NCBI RefSeq assembly: GCF_000003815.2
Contig: NW_023365936.1
Span: 1 to 64,000, forward strand
Reading direction: 5' to 3'
Length of the DNA: 64,000 nucleotides
Source: Branchiostoma floridae
Lineage: Eukaryota > Chordata > Leptocardii > Amphioxiformes > Branchiostomatidae
Shown: positions 1 to 12,236 of the stretch, piece by piece
How positions within the stretch are numbered: the stretch's first letter is position 1
Layout of the letters: the number at the start of each line of letters is the position of its first letter
Made by a program: the position numbers and the translations under genes
Notes under the pieces: generated by a model
What the model was told of the DNA's origin: nothing
The model's database searches: none
The model's input: the letters and a program-made list of their open reading frames with translations, nothing else

Positions 1-1677
1 TGCGGCAAACACGACTGTGCCATTTTTAATGGGGTATATGGGGTGGTGGCGGTGGCGAGAAGCCAATACATGAACAAGTAACGCGCAGTATCTCTCCAAG
101 ACTTTAAAAAATCTCAAGACGTAGCTTACTCTGGGGATTCTAGTTAACTTAACAATCACCCTACGTGGGCGCACAGGTGGGCGCATGTATCCTTCGTTTG
201 ATAAATCAGAGATGGTCGGATAATAAATCATTTGAATATTAGATGGTACAACTTCTACAACAAACTGTTCCATAGTGTGACTACATAAAGGGACAATTGT
301 CATTGTTTTACCTAATTCCTTTCCTGTAAAAAGGGAGATAACTGTATTCTTGATGGACATGAGAGCATATGAAGATATCAATGTTCTGATATAATAACTA
401 AAGTGAAAAAGGGCGACACATGTAATAAGCAGGTGTCTCTGTATATAGTTTGGCTTTATGACTTTAAGAAACTAGCTATCGTGTATGTGTATAATTAGTA
501 AAGAATCCCACTCTATAGGACATTGGATGTGTAGATAACTTTTTGTTAGTATTATAATAAAGAAGGTAAAGCCATGAACTGATATCTTTGGATAAAATAG
601 TACTGTGCCGTCTTCGGACTACGTGGCAACTCAAAGAATACGTATGGTACATGTAAATGTACCGATTGACTAATTACTTGCTAATTGTTCACCATAAATG
701 ATAAATTGTTTACATATACAAGTTCTAGGATTCGTAACAACCCACCTTTAGTAGCTTCGTGGCGTTTTGGAAGTCTGTATGCCGTCCTCCCGAAAAAAAA
801 TCGAATTCATAAGTACACAATCGTAGACCTTAATGTCGTCCTCGATAATAGCGTCCTTCTTCCAAGTCTATTGCGTATTGAGTCACATGATTTATTTTGG
901 CGGGAAAATTCTGGCCAGTAGCCAACATGTACCAATGTACAGTCGAGTAGAAAATTGGGTAAATAACTGACGTACTTCATCGATCAGCACATGACTGATG
1001 TTGTTTTGTTCGTCTTTGGCCACATTTAGGATGCGGATAACACACATAGCGACAAATTTCAAAATGGCAAATTGTTGAAATTGAGGAAACTGTGTAAACT
1101 TTAATGTTTTATATAGTAGTTTGTGAAACTGTTGCCTGAAGAATGAGAAAGGCGAAGTAGGCGCATGTTAGGTAAACAAGCTGTAATGCTGAATCTTACA
1201 TGTACGTAATACCCTTTGTATATCTATATATAGGCTAGGTACAGGTACAGGGAGCACCTGCGGAGTACTCTGAGTCTGACGTTTCAAACCGTTTCGAATT
1301 CGGTTCACACTATATTGAGGGAATCACGCTAAAAAATCAAATCTATTAGTTGCGCTGAAATAACGGTAGGGCATTCTGAAGTGTGTACAACAACGTTAAC
1401 GTTTGTTTAATTTATGAAGACGTAAGTGTACTGTGTAACCAACGTTGCAGTTGTATTTCGCAATACACCGATCCTGACTGGCTTTCACAATTAGCAATTC
1501 AACCAATGGCGGCATAATGATTAACGGTTCAACCAATGAGAGGTTGGCTGCATGTCCGTGAGATATTTGCATGTTTATGTCCTTATACTTTATACTATAG
1601 TCCTACGTTTTGACGGAGATGGGAGGGGCAATGGAGTCGGTCTATTGTGACTTGCGCAACCGCGCGTGCAAACTGTA
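1..1677. other. no gene recognised
   Basis: AT-rich sequence with only short open frames (the longest is 78 codons at 685-921) that have neither convincing codon character nor splice context. I see no repeat family, RNA gene or promoter that I can support here. Confidence 0.5.
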
Positions 1678-1690
1678 AGGGGATTCCCCT
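1678..1690. promoter_or_regulatory. perfect palindromic NF-kappaB site
   Basis: The sequence AGGGGATTCCCCT is a perfect palindrome containing the 11-bp kappaB core GGGGATTCCCC (1679-1689). It matches the general Rel/NF-kappaB consensus GGGRNNYYCC. About 125 bp downstream, at 1814-1820, is a TATA-like string TATATAG. The site lies 3.5 kb upstream of the TRAF copy A start codon, which is preceded by a splice acceptor and so has an unseen upstream noncoding exon. A promoter for that exon near 1.8 kb is possible but is inference. Confidence 0.5.
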
Positions 1691-2929
1691 GACGGCATTT
1701 TAACTGCGCAGTTGCATTTGATATTCTCGAGGAAAATGGCAGGCAAGAGAAGCAGATATGATGCACATCCACCTGACTGAGGTCAGTGGACATGCTTCTT
1801 ACGATTCTGCACCTATATAGTTCCTTAAGTAGGAAATAGCACACAGCTCAGCTAACATGCATATGAAGTTATTTCACCAGATATCTAGCATACAAGATGG
1901 CATGTGTACATCTGAGCATAAAGCAATAGTTTGTGCATTAGTATAGTGTACTCTAGGATGTTTCACCTGTCCTATTTGCATAGAGAAGATAAGTGAGTCA
2001 TACATATGCTACTAGCTTAAAGCATGCACGTGCACGTTTTAAATAAAAGGTCTTCAGTCTACCTTTGTGACACGTCAAACATAGCAGGTGTCAGATAGCC
2101 CTTCTGGCTGACTCACGACCTGCGGTCGACTAACACAATACATATATCATCTGCTGGTAAATGAGGCAAATTATTCTTTTAGTATCATACATTAAGGTTG
2201 CAAAACAACAATATACACAGCCACTACGACGTAACTTTAAACCGCGAGTGTTATACATAACTACATATGGAACATCAAACATCAGGTACCAAATGTTTAA
2301 AACCAGTTTGGTCCTCATCTAATTTGTCAACATTGAAAATCTCAATATACAGTGAATGCACAAAGCTAACGTTACCTTCTTGCACATAAAGCTATATCAT
2401 CATCGTCACTGGGTATGTCACATTCTATACGTATACAACAACGTTTGACTACAAATACCTGTCAACATGTACAGGACATACACGTTATTTGTGTGACAAT
2501 ATCTATTGATCCGATTTTTCCCTTGTACACTTTGCATCACTCATGGTCCTGTAAAATCATTTAAAGAAAAGTGTTAGAAACAGAGCACAAGAGGGAATTT
2601 AAGTTCTGCAAAAATGCAGAACTAGGCCACCTACAATAACAGTTAACTTGAATTTCCAAAGGCCACAGGCCCACTGCACTATTCATAGGCGTTGGTCGTT
2701 AAATGTTTAAAACACTAAAGATCAAATGAGCCACCAAAGGAACACTGCATTGTGTAAGTTAGATGTCGGCAATGTTTACTTTAAACAGAAATGTATTAGT
2801 TTAACACAACGTAACATAAGTCAGTGCATTTATTCTTATACTCCAACTTGTTTTGCAATTGCAAGGTCCGATTGTTCACGTTAAAAGTGTCAAAGTCCAG
2901 ACCCCTGGTCTTGTGGTCATGTTTAGTCA
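1691..2929. other. no gene recognised
   Basis: Beyond the TATA-like string at 1814-1820 I see nothing I can name. Open frames are short and frequently interrupted. The region could contain the noncoding first exon of TRAF copy A, but no exon border can be supported. Confidence 0.4.
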
Positions 2930-3528
2930 GGGTAGAGAGTCAATTCAAACAAACAGGCTACGCTGTGCAACACGTCTCGGTTAACACTTTTGAGCTATGT
3001 GTAGGGCTGGGTATCGGTACAGAAACCGGTATTTCTTATTGGACCGGTCCAGAAAAACCGGACCTGAAAAAATTAGGTGGACCGGATGTTGGACCGATTA
3101 GAAAATTAACAGATTATTTTATCAGGCATTCACACGTTTTGGCGCTTGCAGATGGAAGGAAATGACAAGAGTGAAGTAGAGTAGAGTTTATAGTCATTTC
3201 TACCAAGTTTTACAGCCAATTGTACAGGTGCAGTTAGCGTTGTAGGATTTTAAAACGCCAGCGTAAGTCTAATACTCCACCAAACATATTTCTTTGTAGT
3301 TAAAATGGACCATTGGTATGAGTCATACTACATCAGGTCCAGGTTCAGGTCCGGACCTGGACCTGATCCTCTGGACCTGAACCGGACCTGGACCTGACGT
3401 TTCTGTACCGGTACCCAGCCCTAGCTATGTGTGAATGTTAGGGTAGAGAGTCAATATTCAAACAAACAGGCTACGCTGATTGCCGCACGTCGCGGTAAGC
3501 ACCTTTGAGCTTTGTGTGAATGTTGACA
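2930..3528. repeat. short tandem duplication split by a MITE
   Basis: A stretch of about 80 bp beginning GGGTAGAGAGTCAAT at 2930 recurs at 3441 with small differences, including the shared phrase AAACAAACAGGCTACGCTG. The first copy is interrupted at 3002 by the hAT-like MITE. Removing the MITE and one 8-bp target copy restores alignment with the second copy (ending about 3528). The duplication therefore pre-dates the insertion. Confidence 0.6.
3002..3423. mobile_element. hAT-like MITE with 8-bp target duplication
   Basis: The element begins TAGGGCTGGGTATCGGTACA and ends with the matching inverted sequence, giving terminal inverted repeats of about 23 bp with one mismatch (TATCGG versus TACCGG). 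It is flanked by an exact 8-bp duplication GCTATGTG at 2994-3001 and 3424-3431. An 8-bp target duplication is the hallmark of hAT transposition. The 422-bp interior is filled with degenerate ACCGGACCTG/CAGGTCCGG repeats and has no transposase frame, so it is non-autonomous. A partial relative lies near 35.17 kb. Confidence 0.8.
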
Positions 3529-4402
3529 TAGTGCCAGGGCAACATATCATGCTAACGCTCAATGTACAGTCCCGTTGTATGGGTATACCGTCATTATAAA
3601 CATAAGATATCAAATGTATGAAACCAATATGTCTCAAAGGTTCTTGATCGTATTTGTCAACAACATGGTTTTCATACCGATTCAATTACAGTGATGTAAT
3701 ATAGTCTCCACTATGTTGGTGAAAGAAATATCGTATCACCACATATTTCTTTACAGTTATTTGATCGATGCACAGATCTAGAAATACATGATCATCAAAG
3801 GGAGATGGGTGTGGTATTAGCTAGCAATGGTTCTTTCCATCATGCACGTAGAGTCTGTCACGTTCTTGTGAATCATAGATTATGACAACCCTTTAAAAGC
3901 TCATTCCGTGACAAAGACACTCATTTTCAACTATCAAGTCCACGTTGAAGAGCTCCAAACTGGCATCTTCGTTTTCTCGCAGGTAGGCATGACATTTGAA
4001 CTTACGTATATTAATAACATAGTTGTAACCTATGTATCTGTGCTCAAATCAGGAAGTGTAAACATCTGTTAACAAATTAGTTTTGTCCAACCTCACCTGC
4101 AAAAAATAAGATCCCTGTCTCCATGGAAATTATATCCCCGAAATTTCTGTTGAGTTTCTGTCAAACGCCGGCTTGTAGAAAGGTTTTTAATTTGGAGATA
4201 CGAATAACAATATGTATAGTTGGAATTGTCCGTGGAGAAGTTATCGGTAAAAAACACAGGAACGACTATTCTTCACGTCGATCTGAAAAGAAAAAAAATT
4301 TTGTACCTATGACAATGCTAATCCTATAAACTGAACTTGAAAAAGGTTGCTTGTTCCACCATGATGATCTGCGTGTTGACTGTTGTTGTTAAACACCGGC
4401 GA
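3529..4402. other. no gene recognised
   Basis: Intergenic sequence upstream of TRAF copy A. I see only short open frames and nothing repeat-like that I can support. Confidence 0.4.
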
Positions 4403-4413
4403 GGGGATTCCCC
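4403..4413. promoter_or_regulatory. perfect palindromic NF-kappaB site
   Basis: GGGGATTCCCC, the 11-bp symmetric kappaB core, lies 745 bp upstream of the TRAF copy A start codon. It is followed by CATGA, and the same CATGA follows the kappaB core upstream of TRAF copy B at 18465. This suggests a retained element of a duplicated 5' region. Rel-family control is inference from the motif and from the known NF-kappaB inducibility of some vertebrate TRAF genes. Confidence 0.55.
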
Positions 4414-5100
4414 ATGACTCATTCTCTCCACAGTATGTAAATTAGACCACATGACTACACCCGATACAATTAACAATGCATGAGCATACAACAGACGTAG
4501 TTTATCGAATACCAGTGCGGTTCAATAATTGAACGTACCGGTTAAGCTTGATACTTTTTTTTGTATTTTCAACATTAAATGAGTATTTGTGAAAGTTGTT
4601 GATATTTTTGCGGCCCTGTCGTTTTTTTCGCTGCCAAGGTTTAGCCATGACCTACGGTACCGACGTTGGCAAACTGCCAAACTATATGCTGTAGTTCTAT
4701 GCTTCTGTGGGGGTGGTCGAATTCGAAACTATATTTTGTTTATATTCATGATCATTCTCTGGTTGAAGATTCCTCAAAGTAAGTGTACAGAGCGTGGACA
4801 ATTAAAACTGAATAAATTGTACAGAATATGTCATCTATATTTATGAAAGTAAAAGTAACTAAAATGATCTCCAAGGAGTTTACATGCAGATCGACAACAG
4901 CCAATGGGCGCTGTGTGATTAGCGTCACTTGTACAGGCCTGTACAAAGAGTATACCTGTGAGTAAAATACAGACTTTTTGTCTCATGAATATTTGCTCTA
5001 AATCTAGATAGGTATCAGTTATATGGCAGAAATCTCGAACATATATGGTACGGTTTTTCTTTTAATTTTACAGTGAAAAGTCTTATGTTTTTATCTTTAG
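4414..5100 (+). other. 5' flank or noncoding intron before TRAF copy A
   Basis: No coding exon is seen. The region ends in a pyrimidine-rich acceptor (ATCTTTAG at 5093-5100) directly before the exon that carries the TRAF start codon, so at least its 3' part should be intron downstream of a noncoding first exon. The same acceptor and 5' leader (GCTGGTTGCTGT) precede copy B at 21688. Confidence 0.5.
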
Positions 5101-5158
5101 GCTGGTTGCTGTGCGAACAATAGGACGTCTTACCAAGGATTGTGGACCCTTCTGAACA

Positions 5159-8100
5159 ATGCCTGGCTACTCGGTGAAACTGAAGGGAGAGGGGACCGAC
5201 CCGAAGTACTGCTGTTCCTGTTGTACTCTGCTGCTGAATGAGCCACGACAGACATCCTGTGGACATCGGTACTGTAAATCATGCCTGGAAGACCTGAATC
5301 GGTGAGTAGAGTATGGTAGCGTCGAGTTTTCGCTCAATTTTTTTTTCAGAATTCCAGTCAGAACAAAGACATCCCGCACGTGGCATGGGGCATAAGCAGT
5401 ATACTTGCATATGATTGCAGTTTTATATTAGAAACAGTGAACATAAAGTTGTATTATCAGCAAACGTTGTAGTTAGTTAGCAATTTTGTATCTGTTTCTA
5501 CAGAGTGTACCCTGAGTATTTTCTAGTATTTTCTGAAATGAACAAATGATCTGTTCCGACGGTAAATGGCCCCGTACAAACAAGGAGGTTAAAACCTCTT
5601 TGGTACCAATGAACCGTTAGTGTCCACAGCGTACTTTGTTAGGTTAGAGGATAAGGTCGTGAACTTTAAATGTCCTTACGTTTGCATTGAACCAGGACAT
5701 CCAAAAAAGTTTCAAATGTGCACGTTGTCAAAGCTCTGCTACATACAAGCAGTTTTGCTCGCTATGGCAAGAATTTGATCACTAACGCGAGCAAAGCACG
5801 CTGCAAGCCAAGTTACAAGGGCTGTGAGCGAGGTTCGCCTTACCCTGGGAGCCAGACAGGACCGGGTAGCGAGCGAGGTTTGTTAGCAAGTTTTGTTCGG
5901 GGAGCCAAGGCAGTCAGCCCAACAATCTCACATTAGCACTTCGGGGGAGTTTAAGCCCGAAGGAGTTATATAAAGGGTAGGTCCTAGCTGCCCGATCCCG
6001 GATGGCCTCCAGGGTAGGTTCGCCTATGACTATGATCTATTTTTGTGAATGACGAACTTAGTCATAGTCATAGATGAATGTATTTTAAAACAGCTTATGG
6101 TGTAACCCCATGTACAATTGTATCTGATGACTCACAGGCAAACAAAGGTGGTAAGATATGGAACACCTGGCTTTGCTATGACGCTTGGCATACTGCCAAA
6201 GAACGATTTGTTTAGCGTCAATACCGGTTATCCGTAACCAATGACCTTTGCCCCTTCTGAGTAACAATGGTTTAAGGCCCCCTCTCACTTGACGTGCGGC
6301 ACGCTTGCGGCATTGCTGCGTTCGTTCACTGCGGCACTGTTGTGTTAATTTCGCCGATTTTGTCTTGCACTCACACTGACGTGCTGCCGCGTTGCGTTTC
6401 TAGACTAAATGAACATGTTATTGACAATTGCAGCGTTGTCAATTTATGAAAAATCACCGTAAAATGATGAGAATGCCCCAAAATGAGATTTATAATGAAA
6501 AGATTTCCCTTATGATAATGGATTATATGGTACATATGCTATAAATAACCTTGAAAGACTTTTACAGTAAAGGAAATGACCCAAATGAACGGACACGAAC
6601 TATATACCAGATTTCACTCGATGTGTACGTTTTGCACCATGTAACGTTATGTGTAATTATGTATGTTTATATGTTTATTCACCAATTTTGCAAATTTCTA
6701 AAATGAAAATGTTTGATATTTCATACTTTTTTTGTATAACGCTGAGTATTTCCATTGTCGGCGGATGGCTTGCCAGCCTATTGATGTCTAATTCTATCAT
6801 ATTTGTAAAAAGTGAGAAAAATATGGCCCATGGGTCTGAATGACTGCAATTTTGTATTTTATCGGTGGCAGGCTACCAGCAATGATTAGCTTGTAACGCA
6901 AACGCAAACTCGTTTTCATCCAACATAAATAATTTCTTTTTGAACGTTGTACGATAACCTTTATCTCTACATCCGTAGGTTAATCGATAAACCAGTTGCT
7001 TATTTTTTGTTTTCAAGTATAAAATACTGACCTACTTTCCATTAAATAAATCAAAAGATGTATTTTTAAGTTAACTCTGAATACGGATACAAGGTAAGTT
7101 TTCTGGAATTCGCAGTGTTTTAACTGGATCGACAACCGCTGTAAAATTATTAGAAATGCATCTAAAATAGTTTTTCGGTGATAAAATGATGTTTACTTTT
7201 GATTCTTGGTGTAAAATAGGCAAAATATATCCTTGATACTGTTTGGGGCATGGTGGCGGCACTGTTGGGGCATTGTTGGGGCACCGTTGCGGCACCGTTG
7301 CGGCACTGTTGCGGCACTGTTGCGGCATCTTGCCACTTGCGTTATTTTTAAACTTTTTAAAAAAGTGTGGCAATTAAAATTATTGCCATGGCGACGGTTT
7401 TATTGTTTATAAATATCAAGGATTGTTGTTATCAATGGGTTTTAATAGTCGTATTCCATTCGCCTGGCGATTAATGTTTAGAGAGGATTGCTGTCAAAAG
7501 GGGTTCTCTTGTGAGTGAAGGGTGAGCTAATAATGTGAATGCTTCTCATCAATTTTACAAATCAGACCTTCATTTACATAAATCATATCATCAGTTGATC
7601 ATCTTCTCTAGCTAAATAACAATATGCTAGAAATATCAAAGTCTTAGCAAAGAAAGCTATTGTAGTATTTTCTAATAATTTATGTAAATGAGACCCTAAT
7701 TTACTTGATGTATGTCTAATAACGTTCAAATATCGTAGTTGCCAAATGTTGCAAGAATGAAATTATCATCATCAACCACTTTGATATTATAACAATTTCT
7801 CAATGATTATGCAAATTAGATAACAATTTGTATCATTTTATGTCTATCTATATTTCTCTATTTTTAAATTGCATATGCTATATGTTTGACTGAGTGCCCT
7901 ATTACGCGGCTATGAATTGATAACTGATGTAGAGTCATACGCGCACTTACGCCTCTAGATACGGCCGTTTTTCATGGTCCGGATGCGGCGCACCACTTAC
8001 AAGTCACACATGTTGAACTAGAGTTCCACGACCCCATACCTTCGTCATTAATTATGCAAATAAGGCTCTCATTTGCATAAATTATATAACTTGATCATCT

Positions 8101-11100
8101 CCTTCACCAAACAGACGTGCGCAATATATGTTAAGAAAGGAGGATTTTGTAGCTTTTTCTGATAATTTATGCAAATAAGGACCTCATTTGCATAATCAAT
8201 ATACAACGATGTTCACCTGTACATAACTTCCAAATGCTACAAGTATGAAATTCCCGCCATTTACCACAATGACATGAAAGCATTTTCTCATTAATTATTC
8301 AAATTAGATCTTTATTTTGCACAATATATATCTATCAATATTCTCTTTTTAAGTTACAAAGGTCACATGTTGCAATGGTCCTATAATTGAACTGAGCATG
8401 TTTAGACGATTTTCCAATCAATTATGCAAATTAGCTTCCAATCTGCATAATTGATATAGAATTATATGAAGCATCACGTAACCTATCCACATACTAAAAA
8501 TCATAACAATCCGTCAACCCCTTCTTGAGTTATTCCCTTTCAAAGTCTGACACTACACCTGTCCTGCAGTTCCAAAACAAGCCGCTAGGGGGCCCAAACC
8601 TATACCACTTACTCACGGCATCAAAAGCTGTCTACAACTTAAAATTCATAGCCGCGACATGTCCAGAACTCGAGATATCAAACAAGGAAGTTCCGCTGCA
8701 GTACCGTAACAGGCCGCTAGGGGACCCAAAATCTAATCGTTTCCAGGTCTCAACAAGACCTACCCACATACCGAATATTAATACAATCCATCCAGGCGTT
8801 CTAGAGTTATGGTGGTCTTCTACAAACAGACACACATACAAACGCTACCCAAAATATAACGTTCTTTAATGGCGATGTTAACTATCACATCGCTATCTCA
8901 CAACCCCACATGTTATGCATCATTTAAGCTCAAACAATGCTTGTTTCACACATTAGTTTGCATTTTTGAAACAAAGATATCAAAGGTGAAGAAGGCCGCA
9001 CCAAACTTTCCAAACTCCAAACGAACGAACCCGGAAGTGATTTCCACGACTCACGGGTCATTTTCCGAGGAACATATTTCAACCATCCTTTATCCCCTGT
9101 TTCAAATGTTTACATTTCCATGACCACCATACTACATACTACAATTCTGGTACGTCTGAAGTACTAGGCTTTTCTCAATTTTGCACGGCGATCAATCGAA
9201 AATCGCCTCGCGAGAATACACTGCTGTGCACACGTATATGTGCCCTGGTACCTGGTACTGGAAAGCATACCCGTGGAGGTAATGGTTCAGTCCGGTATGA
9301 TGCGCGGCAAAACCCGGAAGTGATTTCCACGACTCACGGGTCATTTTCCGAGGAACATATTTCAACCATCCTTTATCCCCTGTTTCAAATGTTTACATTT
9401 CCATGACCACCATACTACATACTACAATTCTGGTACGTCTGAAGTCCTAGGCTTTTCTCAATTTTGCACGGCGATCAATCGAAAATCGCCTCGCGAGAAT
9501 ACACTGCTGTGCACACGTCTGGAAAGCATACCCGTGGAGGTAATGGTTCAGTCCGGCATGATGCGCGGCATGATGCGCGGAAAAAAAATTCCTGAGATGC
9601 CTGTACAGTTTTTAGAATTCTTTGCAAATGGTCGCTCACTATACTATTAGGCTCGCCAATCAGGCGTCGCCAAAAACGTCGCGCTTGCTTGCGGCACTTC
9701 TAGGTTTGCTTGCGGCACCTCTAGGTTTCGCGGCGGCACCTCTAGGTTCCGTGGCGGTACATCTGCGTTTTTGAACGCAGCAATGCCGCAAGCGTGCCGC
9801 ACGTCAAGTGAGAGGGGGCCTTTAGTCAGCTCTTGATGGAAACTTGCTTCAAAAGCAGAAATACTGTATGCACCTTATCATATCAAGGGGAATAGAAAAT
9901 CAGCAATCATGTAGCATAGCGGGAGCAGTACTAGTAGTAATAGTTTATATTGTGATATGCCTTAATATTTCAGGGTTTAGAAATACGTAACATATACATA
10001 TACAAGCACGTATTTACAACAGTTCGATTGTCGATAATACATGAAAAATACAGCATCCAAATCTACAAACATTTACTAAAAGCTTTTACAATCTTGGTTA
10101 TTCTGCGCGTTAACTATTTGACATTGGATTCCTCCCCTTATGTATTATAGTATAAGAAAGTGTTGATTTCTGAAACACAATTACTTTAAAACAATATACA
10201 CTTACCTAAAACAAGATATGATATTTTCCATGATCTTGAAAGTTCATCTGTGTTGGTAGAAGTCTTTCTTGAACAAGTTTAACTGTAATTTCCAACACAA
10301 AAATTGGACTCACCCAAATTTTCGACTGAACAGCACCAGTTTGTGTCAAGGAATGAACAATCCACTGCTGCTTATGCAGACAGAATACGTGACGCAGTGA
10401 GCAGTGCTGTCATGTGTCCATCTGCATACCGTGACGTCATGACAGCAGTGGATTGTTCATTCCTTGACAAAGACTCGTGCTGCATCCGTGAATAGTTTCA
10501 TCAGGTTGGTAGGTCACTGTGAGCAGCGACACCTGTCCTGCAGTACAATGTGAACCAGTCAGAACTGCCCTGAAGAAGGTGACAGACGGTCACCGAAACG
10601 TCGGTGAGAATAAAGCATTGGTTGTGTGAAAATAGTCTCTTTATTCAAAGACTGGTGCTGTTCAGTTGAAAATTCTGGTGAGTCCAATTTTTGTGTTAGA
10701 TAGTACAATCTAACTAGTTCAAGAATGTTTTCCATGGTATTTAAGAAATATTCATTTTCCTTCAGGGCCAACGAAGGGCCATTTACATGTAAGGTACGGT
10801 CTTGTGGCGAGAGCATCAATATCAGAGAGGTAAGTCGATTGCTACTCAGTATTTAACGTAGGATACCTTTATTAAATCAAGTTTATTGCAAATTCTTGTA
10901 CTTTGCAATTGTACTGTGCGGTTTGAAGGGAAACCAGTGCCGGAGGTCTAATCACACTTTCTTCTTAAACAATTTCTTGTCAATTTTTTTTCTACAAATC
11001 AAATCACATAAAATCAAATTTTTGTATACGCCTGTTTAATCGAACACACGGAAACATTTATTTAGAAGGTTATATTTTCAGTGTGTTTGTCAGTGTGTTT

Positions 11101-11284
11101 GTGTGTGTGTATGTCTTTGTGTGTGTGCGTGTGCTTGTCTGTGTGTGTGTGTGTGTGCTTGTTTGTGTGTGCTTGCGTGTGTGTGTGTGTGCGTGCGTGT
11201 GTACGCGTGCTTGCGTGTGTGTGTGTGCGTGCGTGCGCGTGAGTGCGTGTGTGTGTGTATGTGCGTGCGCGCGTGTGTGCGTGC

Positions 11285-11315
<31 letters not shown>

Positions 11316-12192
11316 TTCATTAGTCGTGCGTGCGTGCGTGTGCGCGCGCGTGTGTGTGTATGTGTGTGTATGTGTACTGTGTGTGTGTGTGTGCGTGCGT
11401 GCGTGCGTGTGTGCGTATGTGTGTATGTTCATTAGTCTTTTAGCTCCAAGGACAGACTGGGCCCTGTCGTTCCTGGTCGTGAACGTGATCCTGGAGAAGT
11501 TGATGGGTGGTGAATGTGGGGAGTCCAATGATACTATGACAAGAGGTACATGGTAATCAGATGACCTTTCATTTTGCTGCGGCGGAAGAACAACTTATTG
11601 TCTATGCTCATCATAGCTTACACACCATACATCATGACTTTCCCTAGATGACAACAATATCTATGTAACGTTAATGTACAAGTAGAATTAAGTCGTTTTG
11701 CTTGTCTTACTGCGCTTGGCTATATTATTCACCAATGTCTACATTATATTTTACTACAGGAGAGGACCTGAAGGAACTTCGGTGACTTCATGGATGTGAT
11801 TTGAAGAACGAAGATTTGTAAAGGTGTGATTAAATTGTATGGTTCTTAATTTATTATACTTTTTATCCCTTTAGGTTACACAGCAACGGAGATGGACAGC
11901 ATGAATGAACCAGCCCAGCAGTCTATACCTCTTACCTGGCTTCGAAGGGATACCAGGGTGGACTGCCTAGCATACATCTTCAAAGACTCCAGGAACTGTG
12001 CACCCGGTTTGACCAGCGACTTTTGCAAAGTTGGATCAACCTTAAACGGGAATGTCTTTAGGATCATTTTGATGAAACTCTCATGCTTGAAAAGGCATTT
12101 GTTCAAAGTTTTTTCTAAAACAAGTAACCATGCCTATGGGTTACTTGTTGACAACGACTCATTGATGGTTCCCATCCATGTGTATGTGTGTT

Positions 12193-12236
<44 letters not shown>

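Larger units (their letters stand above)
6275..9821. mobile_element. PIF/Harbinger-like non-autonomous element with perfect 49-bp TIRs
   Basis: Positions 6275-6323 and 9773-9821 are perfect 49-bp inverted repeats starting AGGCCCCCTCTCACTTGACG, flanked by TTA on both sides (6272-6274 and 9822-9824). A TTA/TAA 3-bp target duplication and a G/C-rich terminus fit the Harbinger superfamily. GCGGCAC heptamers cluster just inside both ends. No transposase frame is visible in the 3.5 kb. The interior holds other repeats (7.2-9.6 kb). The unit sits in intron 1 of TRAF copy A. The alternative is two solo ends of one MITE family lying in inverse orientation. Confidence 0.6.

Noticed and set aside
8525-8869. 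114-codon frame as a gene
   Set aside because: It spans the GCCGCTAGGGG repeat units, a probable retroelement tail, and shows no protein-like features.
7540-9570. CRISPR-like repeat array
   Set aside because: Units are long, variable and contain no constant short repeat with unique spacers; the genome is eukaryotic.
11083-11556. Long open frames on both strands (up to 157 codons)
   Set aside because: They are translations of a GT dinucleotide repeat, with Val-Cys or Thr-His composition only.
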